Assembly (NCBI GenBank): GCA_037482015.1
Contig: JBBFKT010000001.1
Location: 124,001 to 188,000 of the forward strand
Length of the DNA: 64,000 nt
Origin: Thermodesulforhabdaceae bacterium
Lineage (GTDB): Bacteria > Desulfobacterota > Syntrophobacteria > Syntrophobacterales > Thermodesulforhabdaceae
Direction of reading: 5' to 3'
The notes beneath the pieces were generated by a model that searched no databases, had not been told where the DNA came from, and worked only from the letters and a program-made list of their open reading frames with translations. Both the position numbers and the translations under genes were made by a program. How positions within the stretch are numbered: the first letter of the stretch is position 1; every line of letters begins with the position of its first letter. This document shows, piece by piece, positions 43,270 to 50,837 of the stretch.

Positions 43270-43947
43270 TTATCCCTTTGATGGCCTTAGAATTCTTAAC
43301 AAAAATACTCCGCCGATGAATCCGCCAATATGAGCCCACCAGGCTATGCCTCCGTAGGCTCCAGCTCCACTAACAATAGAAAGAGCTCCGCTGTAGAATT
43401 GAATGATAAACCAGAGTCCTATGAATATGACGGCTGGAAGTTCCACAAAGGTGACAAAGAAAAATATCGGCACAAGAGCCAGAACTTTTGCTCTCGGATA
43501 CAGGAACATATAAGCTCCCATTACTCCTGCAATGGCTCCACTGGCTCCTACGGTTGGAATGGTTGAAAATGGGTTTGTTATAATATGGATAATCGCTGCA
43601 ATGATGCCACTCAGGATGTAAAATACTAAATAGCGAATATGTCCAAGAGCGTGTTCAACATTATCGCCGAATATGTAGAGAGTCCACATGTTACCGATCA
43701 GATGAAGCCATCCGCCGTGAATAAACATTGAGGAAAAAAATGGAATAAGTTGGGATGTGAGGTTGAAATGGACGGCAATGTCTGGGCGAAGATAACGTGC
43801 AGGCACGATACCGTAAAGCATGAAAAATCTTCTTAAAGCTGGCCCCAGAGCTAACTCGTTGATGAAAACAATGACACATATAGCAATAATAATGTAATTG
43901 ACAATTGGAGTTCCCCTGGAAGGGTTAGTGTCTCTTATAGGGATCAT
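43270..43947 (-). CDS. Rhomboid-family intramembrane serine protease
   Basis: This 225-residue membrane protein has about six helices. The catalytic serine lies in GASGAIAGVMGAY near 137-149 and the histidine in AWWAHIGGFIGGVF near 202-215. The family's FIHGGWLHLIGNMWTLYIFG stretch near 75-94 supplies the HN pair. It cuts membrane proteins within the bilayer. Length is short but complete. Its stop codon TAA at 43272-43270 borrows its last base from MITE M4; the uninterrupted sequence would have read TAG. A GlpG-like soluble N-terminal domain is absent. Confidence 0.92.
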   Translation of the reverse strand: MIPIRDTNPSRGTPIVNYIIIAICVIVFINELALGPALRRFFMLYGIVPARYLRPDIAVHFNLTSQLIPFFSSMFIHGGWLHLIGNMWTLYIFGDNVEHALGHIRYLVFYILSGIIAAIIHIITNPFSTIPTVGASGAIAGVMGAYMFLYPRAKVLALVPIFFFVTFVELPAVIFIGLWFIIQFYSGALSIVSGAGAYGGIAWWAHIGGFIGGVFLLRILRPSKG

Positions 43948-44087
43948 GTTCCTGTTGCCTCTTACCTGGTTTACCCTTGTGGTTGTCTCAGGTTAAGATA
44001 TTACCTCATTTACGGAAAAAAAACATGAAAAAGTGAGTGAAACCGGAAAAAGTTACATTCTTCGACTGAAAAATGTGAATTTTTCTA

Positions 44088-44115
44088 TTGCATTTCGGAA
44101 ATTTTTTTGTATAGT
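44088..44115 (+). promoter_or_regulatory. Strong sigma70 promoter ahead of speD
   Basis: TTGCAT at 44088-44093 and TATAGT at 44110-44115 are 16 bases apart. The same hexamers drive tRNA-Val (21071). It would start a transcript near 44122. Confidence 0.75.
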
Positions 44116-44120
44116 GTCGG

Positions 44121-44202
44121 CGGTCTTGAGGTTGCACCTCCATTTTTATGGCGGTTTAGGGGAATAAGGTACCCACCACATGAAGTGGAGGTTTTTGTTT
44201 TA
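44121..44202 (+). ncRNA. Candidate structured leader or small RNA ending in a terminator, upstream of speDE
   Basis: From a strong promoter, about 80 bases can fold into GAGGT-TGC-ACCTC, then CCAT-TTTT-ATGG, then a GGTTTAGGG...CCC-ACC arm. They end with CCAC-ATGAA-GTGG (plus two outer pairs) followed by TTTTTGTTTT, a typical intrinsic terminator. The ACCTCCA of the first hairpin can also pair with TGGAGGT of the terminator, giving two exclusive states. It lies about 50 bases before speD, so it may attenuate speDE in response to S-adenosylmethionine or polyamines, or be an independent small RNA. I recognise no known riboswitch class in it. Confidence 0.45.
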
Positions 44203-44251
44203 TTAACATTAACTGAAGGTAAAAGTATGACGTGAGGAAGAAGAGAAAAAG

Positions 44252-44632
44252 ATGAAAGCACTGGGAAAACACCTGATAGTAGAGCTTTACGATTGCGACA
44301 AGAATTTAATTGAACACGTTGATCAGGTGGAAGCCATCCTGGTCGAAGCCGTTAATGTTTCCAAGGCAACCATTATAAAACCTGTATTTCACCAATTTAA
44401 TCCCCACGGTGTTAGTGGAGTAGTGGTTATTGCGGAGTCTCATTTTTCTATCCATACCTGGCCAGAATACGGTTATTGCGCTCTAGACATTTTTACCTGT
44501 GGAGATCAAATTGATTCCGATCTTGCGCTTCAATTCCTGAAAAAGGCCTTTAAAGCCAAAAATATGTCTATAATGGAATTGAAGCGTGGAACGCTGGATG
44601 TGCCGGAAGGAGAGCTTAAGCATAAACCATGA
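44252..44632 (+). CDS. speD: S-adenosylmethionine decarboxylase proenzyme (SpeH-type)
   Basis: This 126-residue enzyme decarboxylates S-adenosylmethionine to supply the aminopropyl donor for polyamines. The maturation site is in VIAESHFSIHTWPEYGYCALDIFTCG near 57-82: cleavage before the serine of E-S-H-F gives the pyruvoyl group. Length is normal for the short bacterial-archaeal class, which self-processes and forms dimers. It overlaps speE by four bases (ATGA). Confidence 0.95.
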   Translation: MKALGKHLIVELYDCDKNLIEHVDQVEAILVEAVNVSKATIIKPVFHQFNPHGVSGVVVIAESHFSIHTWPEYGYCALDIFTCGDQIDSDLALQFLKKAFKAKNMSIMELKRGTLDVPEGELKHKP

Positions 44633-45573
44633 AACGCCACGATAATCTTGGAAGTGCTTATTTGTGGTTTAGAGAGATTTCTCTGAACGGCGATTCAATT
44701 TCCTACCTGTGTGATCAGGTGGTATGGTGTGGTGTTTCAAAGTATCAGAGGATAGATATAGTTGACACGAGACTCCACGGAAGAATGCTTTTCCTGGATG
44801 GAGTTGCACAATCTTCTGAAAGGGACGAGTTTATTTATCATGAACTACTGGTTCATCCGGCAATGTTTGGACATCCGGCGCCGGAGCGCGTTCTTATTAT
44901 TGGAGGAGGAGAGGGGGCGACTCTTCGAGAAGTCCTTCGTCACTCCACCGTAAAGCGAGCTGTGCTTGTAGATATAGACGGGGAACTGATAGAAGTCTGC
45001 AAAAAGTATCTTCCTACCTGGCATCAAGGAAGTTTTGAAGATCCTCGAGTTGAAATTGTTGTAAGCGATGGTAGAGCCTATGTTGAGCAATGCACCGAAA
45101 GCTTCGATGTTGTTATTATTGATCTCAGTGATCCACTGGAAGACAGTCCGGCAGTTTTCTTGTTTACCCGAGAATTCTACACTCTCGTAAGAAATAGGCT
45201 TACGCCGCAGGGATGCGTTACCATCCAGGGAGAAGGGGTCAGTCCTCAGGAGCATACTCTACACGTTCGTATTGTGAACACGTTAAAGGAAGTTTTTCCT
45301 GTAGTGAAGCCCTATATCTATAGTCTTCACAGTTTTCATCGACCCGATTCCCACATTTTTGTAACTCTTCAGGAAGATTGGACTCCAGAACATACAGCCG
45401 AGCGTTTTATCAAGTCAGGTATGTCTTTGAGATATCTTACGGCTGAGATGTTCAGAAAGCTCTTTATACTTCCTTCATACCTTCAGGAAGCATACGAAGA
45501 GGATAAGCATATCATTACTGATGAAAACCCCTCCTTTGAGGGCGTTTACCATCGGGCACCTTTAGAAAGTTGA
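44629..45573 (+). CDS. speE: Spermidine synthase-family aminopropyltransferase
   Basis: At 314 residues it transfers the aminopropyl group from decarboxylated S-adenosylmethionine to a diamine or longer polyamine. The dcSAM-binding motif LIIGGGEGATLREVLRH near 90-106 and the substrate-binding YHELLVHPAMF near 68 are clear. The active-site loop reads IIDLSDPLEDSPAVFLF near 163-179. The usual putrescine-specific enzyme has D-S-T/S-D-P-x-G-P. The inserted DPLEDSPA form resembles the thermospermine/longer-chain group, so the product may not be spermidine. It overlaps speD and is followed by an FmdB-like gene 34 bases later. Confidence 0.9.
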   Translation: MKRHDNLGSAYLWFREISLNGDSISYLCDQVVWCGVSKYQRIDIVDTRLHGRMLFLDGVAQSSERDEFIYHELLVHPAMFGHPAPERVLIIGGGEGATLREVLRHSTVKRAVLVDIDGELIEVCKKYLPTWHQGSFEDPRVEIVVSDGRAYVEQCTESFDVVIIDLSDPLEDSPAVFLFTREFYTLVRNRLTPQGCVTIQGEGVSPQEHTLHVRIVNTLKEVFPVVKPYIYSLHSFHRPDSHIFVTLQEDWTPEHTAERFIKSGMSLRYLTAEMFRKLFILPSYLQEAYEEDKHIITDENPSFEGVYHRAPLES

Positions 45574-45607
45574 TCCGTTCCTCCATGTAAAATGGAGGAG
45601 AAATTCT

Positions 45608-45973
45608 ATGCCGATCTATGAATATCGCTGTCTTACATGTGGCAAAAAGACCGAATTTATAACTTTCCGAATTTCTGAAGAACTTCCTCCCCTTGTGTGT
45701 TCTAATTGTGGGGGGACTCAACTAACAAGACTTGTTTCGCGAGTTAGAGTGCGCCTTTCTGAAGAAACACGACTTGAACGCCTCGCCGATCCTTCACGAT
45801 GGGGGCATTTTGACGAAAATAATCCCAGGGATGTGGCAAGGTTTATGAAAACAATCGGACAGGAAATGGGCGGTGAATTGGATTCGGACGACATAGATGC
45901 TCTGGTTGAAGAGGCTTCTGAAGATAGCTCAGAAGATGAACCAGAAGAAAACACACCCGATGGGGAATCTTGA
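45608..45973 (+). CDS. FmdB-type zinc-ribbon protein
   Basis: This 121-residue protein begins MPIYEYRCLTCGKKTEF, with a second pair at CSNCGG near 38-43, making one zinc ribbon in the first 45 residues. The remainder is acidic and low-complexity (EEASEDSSEDEPEE near the end). FmdB-like proteins are named from a methanogen formamidase operon, but most are of unknown role. It follows speE by 34 bases and may share its transcript. An AT-rich sequence with GGAGGAGAAA precedes the start. Confidence 0.85.
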   Translation: MPIYEYRCLTCGKKTEFITFRISEELPPLVCSNCGGTQLTRLVSRVRVRLSEETRLERLADPSRWGHFDENNPRDVARFMKTIGQEMGGELDSDDIDALVEEASEDSSEDEPEENTPDGES

Positions 45974-46003
45974 TGATTTTCTGGAACTTACCCGGTATAA
46001 GAT

Positions 46004-46942
46004 ATGTCCTCGTTAAAAGAATCTCGCTTAAAATGGTATGTAAATCCAAAAGAAGCGAGCACCTTTCTTGGTGACTTCCTGTCAAAGGTTTATTCTGTAA
46101 ACATTGAGCTTTCGAAGTCTCTTATAGAATTTGGCTGCGTATATGTAAACGGTATCAGAACACAAGATCCAGGTTATAAACTTGCTGTTGACGACAAAGT
46201 TGAGCTTTATCTACCATCCTATGGACCGAAAAAATTTTACGAAATAAATCCTGATCGTATTCTGTATAGAGATGCCTGGATTTTGGCCTATAACAAGGAA
46301 CCTTTTATTCCATCCCACCAAGTTCCTTACGATGATTACAATCATGTGTTTGGAGGTCTTAAGCGTTTTCTTTCAAGAGAACACCCCGATCCTTACGTGG
46401 CAATACATAACAGGCTGGATGCTGAAGTAAGCGGAGTGCTTCTTTTCTCTGTTAACAAAAGCGTTAACCGAAGGCTTTCAAAAATCTTTTCTTCTCATGA
46501 CGTTAGAAAGATTTATCTCCTCTGGGCAGAAGGAACACCACCTGACAATGCCTGGACTTGCACCAAACCTCTTTCTAAAAAAGATGGTAAGTATTGCTGG
46601 GTGGATGAATCTGAAAAAGGCAAGCCGGCAAAGACCAACTTTGCTGTTATCTACAGAAAAGATTCTAAGTTTTTAATCATCGCCGAACCCATAACAGGAC
46701 GAACACATCAAATCAGGCTTCATCTATTAGCAAGCGGACTTCGGTTGTGTGGAGATCGGCTTTATGATGGACCTCCTGCGCCAAGACTGATGTTACATGG
46801 ATGGCAAATGGAATTAAGACATCCCTACACGGGAAAATCTTTATCTATTAAGGCTCCGATTCCTGACGAGTTCTTTTTAGGGGAATTTTCCGATAGTGCC
46901 GCTCGTGATGCCACCGAAAGATTTGAAAAGTCCAAGCGCTAG
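46004..46942 (+). CDS. RluA-family pseudouridine synthase
   Basis: This 312-residue enzyme converts uridines in rRNA or tRNA to pseudouridine. An N-terminal S4-like RNA-binding segment (about 22-72, FLSKVYSVNIELSKSLIEFGCVYVNG) is followed by the catalytic motif HNRLDAEVSGVLLF near 129-142, which carries the essential aspartate. The RTHQIRLHLLASGLRLCGDRLY motif follows near 229-250. In other RluA proteins the catalytic stretch reads HRLD-x-x-TSG; here the threonine is valine. The target site cannot be told. It lies 30 bases after the FmdB-like gene. Confidence 0.88.
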   Translation: MSSLKESRLKWYVNPKEASTFLGDFLSKVYSVNIELSKSLIEFGCVYVNGIRTQDPGYKLAVDDKVELYLPSYGPKKFYEINPDRILYRDAWILAYNKEPFIPSHQVPYDDYNHVFGGLKRFLSREHPDPYVAIHNRLDAEVSGVLLFSVNKSVNRRLSKIFSSHDVRKIYLLWAEGTPPDNAWTCTKPLSKKDGKYCWVDESEKGKPAKTNFAVIYRKDSKFLIIAEPITGRTHQIRLHLLASGLRLCGDRLYDGPPAPRLMLHGWQMELRHPYTGKSLSIKAPIPDEFFLGEFSDSAARDATERFEKSKR

Positions 46943-47154
46943 CCTTTACCCGAACATTCTGTCTACCTTTCTAAGTTCAATTTCATAGTGTTTAGTCAAG
47001 TGTGTCTGCAGGGGAAGAGCTTTTCTAGATTTGGAAATGGTTACTCGCAACCATGATGAGCTTTTCTGGCTGTATCTCTTTGTAAACGGCCTCTGGCTCT
47101 GAAAATAACGCTGGTTCTTCTTCCCGGTTTGACGCTCTGTTAACCCCCCTAAAT

Positions 47155-47172
47155 CCCCCCGTCAACGGGGGG
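47155..47172. repeat. Palindrome CCCCCCGT-CA-ACGGGGGG
   Basis: Perfect 8-bp arms around CA. A related palindrome with the loop reversed (TG) lies at 47211. Both are in the 545-base gene-free stretch 46943-47488, where I see no other feature. The minus-strand frame through them, encoding a PTPALPVNGEGEE-like string, is the usual by-product of such repeats and not a gene. Confidence 0.75.
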
Positions 47173-47210
47173 ACTTACACATTATTTCCATCAACGTGGG
47201 GACTTCTTCT

Positions 47211-47232
47211 CCCTCCCCGTTGACGGGGAGGG
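47211..47232. repeat. Palindrome CCCTCCCCGT-TG-ACGGGGAGGG
   Basis: Perfect 10-bp arms around TG, about 40 bases from the palindrome at 47155 and sharing its CCCCGT/ACGGGG core. Confidence 0.75.
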
Positions 47233-47488
47233 CCGGGGTAGGGTCTCCTTTCTCAAAGCTCGCTCTACAGCATGAACCACACAAAGCTGGAATCGTGACC
47301 TGGGAAATTCCATAAGAACAACTTTCCCTATCGTCAATCAGACACAATTAATGAAACACTACCTTCAATTTTTTGCAAGCGTTCCAATTCAATTTGACTC
47401 ACCAGGGGGTTCTCTGCTAGAAAGTTGTGGCTTTTGACTCTGACTATGTGGTGTGTAAATGACATCGTGAAACCTTCAAGGAGCTATT

Positions 47489-48187
47489 ATGGCGCCGAGG
47501 ATTAAGAAAAAACCAATTATAGAACCTGAAGAGGTGGAAACCTTAATCGAAAAAATTATTCGCAAAATCAAAGAAAACTATAGATGGTCAATTTGTATAG
47601 TCGCACTGATCTGTATAGTGGGCGTTGTCTTTTGGGGATATGGAAAATATACTCAGAGTCAAAACGAGCAGGCGGCTTATGCCTATTATCTAATTGTTAA
47701 AGATATTCCCACAGCCGACAAAGACATAGAGAACTGGGAAAAAATGGTATCGGCTTTTTTGTCAAACTACGATCGACATCCTCTCTCAGTTCTCGTTAGA
47801 GTGGATTTGGTTCGTTTAGAAATAGAGAAAAACAGATGGGACAAGGCAGCTCGGGAAGCTGAAGCAGCTCTTCAAAATTTGTTACCCACTCATCCTATGA
47901 GGCCCTTCTTTTTGCGTTACCTTGCTATTGCTCACATGGAACAGGGGCATTTGGACGACGCCCTTAAATACCTGGATGAACTCGTTAAAGTTGCCCCTGA
48001 AGAATGGAAACGCGAGATTTACTGGAAAAAAGGTCTCATTTTTGAAGCAAAAGGCAAAATAGATGAGGCAAAAGCTTCGTGGCAGGAAGCTTTGAAAATA
48101 AACGGGCTTTTTCCCCCAGAGGATCTTATAAGAGAGCACATGAACGGAAAATCGGTAGCTGTCTCAAACTCTCCTAACAAATCTTAA
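47489..48187 (+). CDS. Membrane-anchored tetratricopeptide-repeat protein (YfgM-like)
   Basis: This 232-residue protein has a cytoplasmic, basic N-terminus, a single membrane helix near 36-56 (WSICIVALICIVGVVFWGYG) and a periplasmic part. That part has TPR blocks such as HPMRPFFLRYLAIAHMEQGHLDDALKYLDELV near 134-165 and IYWKKGLIFEAKGKIDEAKASWQEAL near 173-198. The layout matches YfgM-type proteins, which associate with the Sec translocon and periplasmic chaperones. AAGGAG precedes the ATG. The link is by layout only. Confidence 0.72.
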   Translation: MAPRIKKKPIIEPEEVETLIEKIIRKIKENYRWSICIVALICIVGVVFWGYGKYTQSQNEQAAYAYYLIVKDIPTADKDIENWEKMVSAFLSNYDRHPLSVLVRVDLVRLEIEKNRWDKAAREAEAALQNLLPTHPMRPFFLRYLAIAHMEQGHLDDALKYLDELVKVAPEEWKREIYWKKGLIFEAKGKIDEAKASWQEALKINGLFPPEDLIREHMNGKSVAVSNSPNKS

Positions 48188-48201
48188 TCTAGAGTTGGAC
48201 T

Positions 48202-48534
48202 CTATAGCTTGATTCTCAAGCGGTCAAGTATTGAGTCGGCAAAGTCTATTATAAAGTCCCGCTGGATTTTTGTGGCGTAGCCTATACAAGAGCACCTTAG
48301 AACCGAGTGACTTCTTATGAGAAATTCGAATCCTACAAATCTTCTGCTGAGATTTACAGCAAAGTAAAAAGGTTGGCACTGGATGTGTTCTTTCTGGATG
48401 TTTGAGTAAAGTTCCTGGGGTAAATCAACCCAGTAAATTCCTTCCATCGCTGACATTTTAGTATTATCATCCAGGTATTGTTTTATTTCGTCGTAGTCAG
48501 ATTCCCTAAGTTGATCGATAATATATTGTTTCAT
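48202..48534 (-). CDS. Hypothetical protein, 110 residues
   Basis: I do not recognise it. It is a soluble alpha/beta protein with a helical start (QLRESDYDEIKQYLDDNT), a core containing QCQPFYFAVNLSRRFVGFEFLIRSH and two neighbouring cysteines in LRCSCIGYA. GGGAG lies ahead of the ATG at a normal distance, so it is probably expressed. It is convergent with the TPR gene and divergent from the cysQ-like gene. Confidence 0.6.
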   Translation of the reverse strand: MKQYIIDQLRESDYDEIKQYLDDNTKMSAMEGIYWVDLPQELYSNIQKEHIQCQPFYFAVNLSRRFVGFEFLIRSHSVLRCSCIGYATKIQRDFIIDFADSILDRLRIKL

Positions 48535-48694
48535 TGAAAATCTCCCTCATTTTTGGCTTATTTTTACCCTTAACTACACTTTACTCTTCGGAATATTGCC
48601 ATAACATGCTATTTCTCTCAGCCTGTGAAAAGCAATGTGTTTGTAGATGAAATTTGCTTTGCGGTCAATGCATCTTCTACGAAGGAGCTCTAGG

Positions 48695-49531
48695 ATGTTA
48701 ATCTGCGGTAAGGAAATAAAAGAAGAATTAATGCTCGATTTATGCCGTCGGGTGGGGGATGTTATATGTTATCATTACGAAAAGGGCTTTGAAACCTTTT
48801 CAAAGGAAGACAAATCACCCCTTACAAGCGCTGATCTTGCTTCGCATCAGATGATTATTGAAACACTGCGGTCTTTATATCCTGATATTCCCGTTGTGTC
48901 GGAAGAATCGGCATCTCAACCCTATAGCGATCGCCAGAGTTGGGAAACTTTTTGGCTTGTTGATCCTTTGGACGGAACGAAAGAATTTATTCACCGTCAA
49001 GATGAATTCACGGTTAATATAGCCCTGATTCAAAAGGGTATTTGCCAGTTCGGTATCGTCCATGTGCCAGTTTATAGACTTACATATTTGGGCTACAGAG
49101 ATAAAGGAAGCTGGAGAATCGACGAAAAGGGTGAAAAGATCCCTATTTATCCATCTCCAGTTTCTGAAAAAGGAAGAAAAATAAAGGTTGGAATAAGTCG
49201 TTTTCATTTGGACGATCGCACCAAAGCCTTTCTTGAAACCTTCAAAGAAGCATGCGAACCTGTTGTTTGCGGAAGTGCCTTGAAATTTTGCTATGTTGCC
49301 GATGGTTCTATTGACCTTTATCTTCGGTTTGGTCCAACCTGGGAATGGGACACAGCGGCAGGGCAAAGTGTAGTTGAAGCTGCAGGTGGAGCCGTGATCG
49401 ATCTTGATGGCAACGATCTCATTTACAATAAGCCTTCTCTTAAAAACGGTCCTTTAATTGTAACAGGCGATAAAGAATGGTTTATTAACACAGATTTCTG
49501 GAAATGGATCAAAGATAGAGCCCTTATATAA
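48695..49531 (+). CDS. cysQ: 3'(2'),5'-bisphosphate nucleotidase / inositol-monophosphatase-family CysQ
   Basis: This 278-residue phosphatase removes the 3'-phosphate of PAP, a by-product of sulfate assimilation and of other sulfotransfer. Metal ligands are visible: VVSEESAS near 68-75, the LVDPLDGTKEFIHRQDEFTVNIALI block near 88-112 and WEWDTAAGQSVVEAAGG near 217-233. I placed the start at ATG 48695 behind AAGGAG; the frame is open upstream to 48647. A perfect hairpin (49558-49587) ends it. Related inositol monophosphatases cannot be fully excluded, but the motif spacing is CysQ-like. Confidence 0.88.
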   Translation: MLICGKEIKEELMLDLCRRVGDVICYHYEKGFETFSKEDKSPLTSADLASHQMIIETLRSLYPDIPVVSEESASQPYSDRQSWETFWLVDPLDGTKEFIHRQDEFTVNIALIQKGICQFGIVHVPVYRLTYLGYRDKGSWRIDEKGEKIPIYPSPVSEKGRKIKVGISRFHLDDRTKAFLETFKEACEPVVCGSALKFCYVADGSIDLYLRFGPTWEWDTAAGQSVVEAAGGAVIDLDGNDLIYNKPSLKNGPLIVTGDKEWFINTDFWKWIKDRALI

Positions 49532-49557
49532 GCTTGTATGTCGATCGATGAAGAATA

Positions 49558-49587
49558 TATAAGGGCGCACGATGGTGCGCCCTTATA
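49558..49587. repeat. Palindrome with 13-bp arms and GATG loop (possible terminator)
   Basis: TATAAGGGCGCAC and GTGCGCCCTTATA are perfectly complementary around GATG. It lies between the convergent cysQ and sufB genes and shares the plan of the other dispersed palindromes. Confidence 0.8.
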
Positions 49588-49610
49588 GCTCGTCGGATTT
49601 CCCTTGAAAT

Positions 49611-50837
49611 CTACATAACGTCCTTGTTGCTTTCTTCTATAGCTCGGTCTATTTCGGCTTTCAGTTGAGGAGGAAGCCCGGGGATGTCCACATTGAGGAA
49701 GCCTCTAACGATGGTCGATGTTGCTTCTTCTTCGTTAAGACCTCTAGCCATGAGGTAGAATATTTCATCCTGAGCGATTTTACCCACCGCGGCTTCGTGG
49801 GACATTTCTACACCATCAACATGACCTTCCAGTTCAGGAATAGCATGCATAATACCACCGTTCAGGATAAGACCTCGACATTCAAGATGAGCTTTAATTT
49901 CAGGTGATTTGCCGATGAGATGACCTCTAGCTATGATAGTCCCGCCGTTTGTAATTGCTCTAGATACAATTTCTGCGCGGTTTCCGGGATTGTTTAAGAA
50001 AATTCTTCCGCCAATATCATAGATAGATCCTGGAGAACCAACAATAATGCTGTAAAACCTAGCAATAGCGTTGGGTCCTGCAAGATGTGTGGTTGGATAC
50101 ATCTGTATGGATTGAACAGGTCTCATGCACACGTAGTTATTAAGGAAAAGCCCGCCTTCCTCTACAATAGCACCAGACCTGGGACGAACGTGCATTTCTT
50201 CCGCCCAGTTATGAATCATAGTGAAGGAAAGCTTAGCGTTCTTCTTGACAAAAAATTCAGAAATACCAATGTGAATTCCTCGCTTCATTCTGTGGGATGT
50301 CACACAGCCGGTAATGACATGTAGTTCTGAACCTTCTTCAGCTATGATTATATTGTGGACGTTTTGTTGGAGATTTTCTTTGTCCATGAACATACAAGCC
50401 TGAATGGGGTAAATGGTTTTTGTGCCTGGAAGAGCTCGAATCACATATCCATCGTGGAGATCAAGTTCCGCTGCGGACGTGTATTTATCGGCATCTACCT
50501 GGACGACTTTCCAATAATAGTCCCATATCCAGTCGTAATGTTCCAGAGCATACCGAAGAGGAATAACCTCAACGCCTTCCTGCTTAACACTGCAGTGAGC
50601 TACTCCTGTGTTTTTCTGAAGAAAAGTTCCACCTCGCTCCTTCTCGGTCACATCAATACCAGCCATCGCCAGCAGTTCCCGTTCTATTTCCGGAAGAGAA
50701 CACACTGCTTCGGAGCTTAGAACTTCTGGCGGTTCAACCCATTTTTCGAAGGAGTTTAGATCTACGTCTTCTCCAAAAGCTGCTTTCTTATCTACTGCTT
50801 TTAGTGCTTTTTCTCTGAATTGTTCCCTATTATGCAT
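49611..50837 (-). CDS. sufB: SufB/SufD-type Fe-S cluster assembly scaffold
   Basis: This 408-residue SufB/D-family protein forms a beta-helix scaffold for Fe-S cluster assembly with the SufC ATPase. Family parts include MDKENLQQNVHNIIIAEEGSELHVITGC in the middle and the C-terminal EGHVDGVEMSHEAAVGKIAQDEIFYLMARGLNEEEA, the standard SufB/SufD end. At about 408 residues it is shorter than E. coli SufB (495) and fits the ancestral two-gene SmsCB-type system. I chose ATG 50837 behind GAGG; a longer frame runs to 50873. It overlaps the end of sufC by 37 bases. The absence of SufD, SufS and SufE here supports the minimal form. Confidence 0.9.
   Translation of the reverse strand: MHNREQFREKALKAVDKKAAFGEDVDLNSFEKWVEPPEVLSSEAVCSLPEIERELLAMAGIDVTEKERGGTFLQKNTGVAHCSVKQEGVEVIPLRYALEHYDWIWDYYWKVVQVDADKYTSAAELDLHDGYVIRALPGTKTIYPIQACMFMDKENLQQNVHNIIIAEEGSELHVITGCVTSHRMKRGIHIGISEFFVKKNAKLSFTMIHNWAEEMHVRPRSGAIVEEGGLFLNNYVCMRPVQSIQMYPTTHLAGPNAIARFYSIIVGSPGSIYDIGGRIFLNNPGNRAEIVSRAITNGGTIIARGHLIGKSPEIKAHLECRGLILNGGIMHAIPELEGHVDGVEMSHEAAVGKIAQDEIFYLMARGLNEEEATSTIVRGFLNVDIPGLPPQLKAEIDRAIEESNKDVM

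Larger units (their letters stand above)
42845..43270. mobile_element. MITE-like element M4, 426 bp, inserted at the rhomboid stop codon
   Basis: An 11-bp direct repeat TATCCCTTTGA flanks it exactly at 42834-42844 and 43271-43281. The right end, read inward, is AGGGTGTTCGAAATT and matches the ends of M1. The left end GAAGCTGTTCAAA is a degraded partner. Inside are two palindromes (43029-43048 and 43183-43212). There is also a dyad GGTCAATTTGACC near 42992 that resembles sequence near IS21-type ends, but only loosely. No open frame in it looks like a real protein. Confidence 0.7.

Noticed and set aside
47162-47347. A 61-codon minus-strand frame containing a PTPALPVNGEGEE-like string
   Set aside because: This is the translation of palindromic intergenic repeats at 47155 and 47211; the same peptide arises from similar repeats elsewhere.
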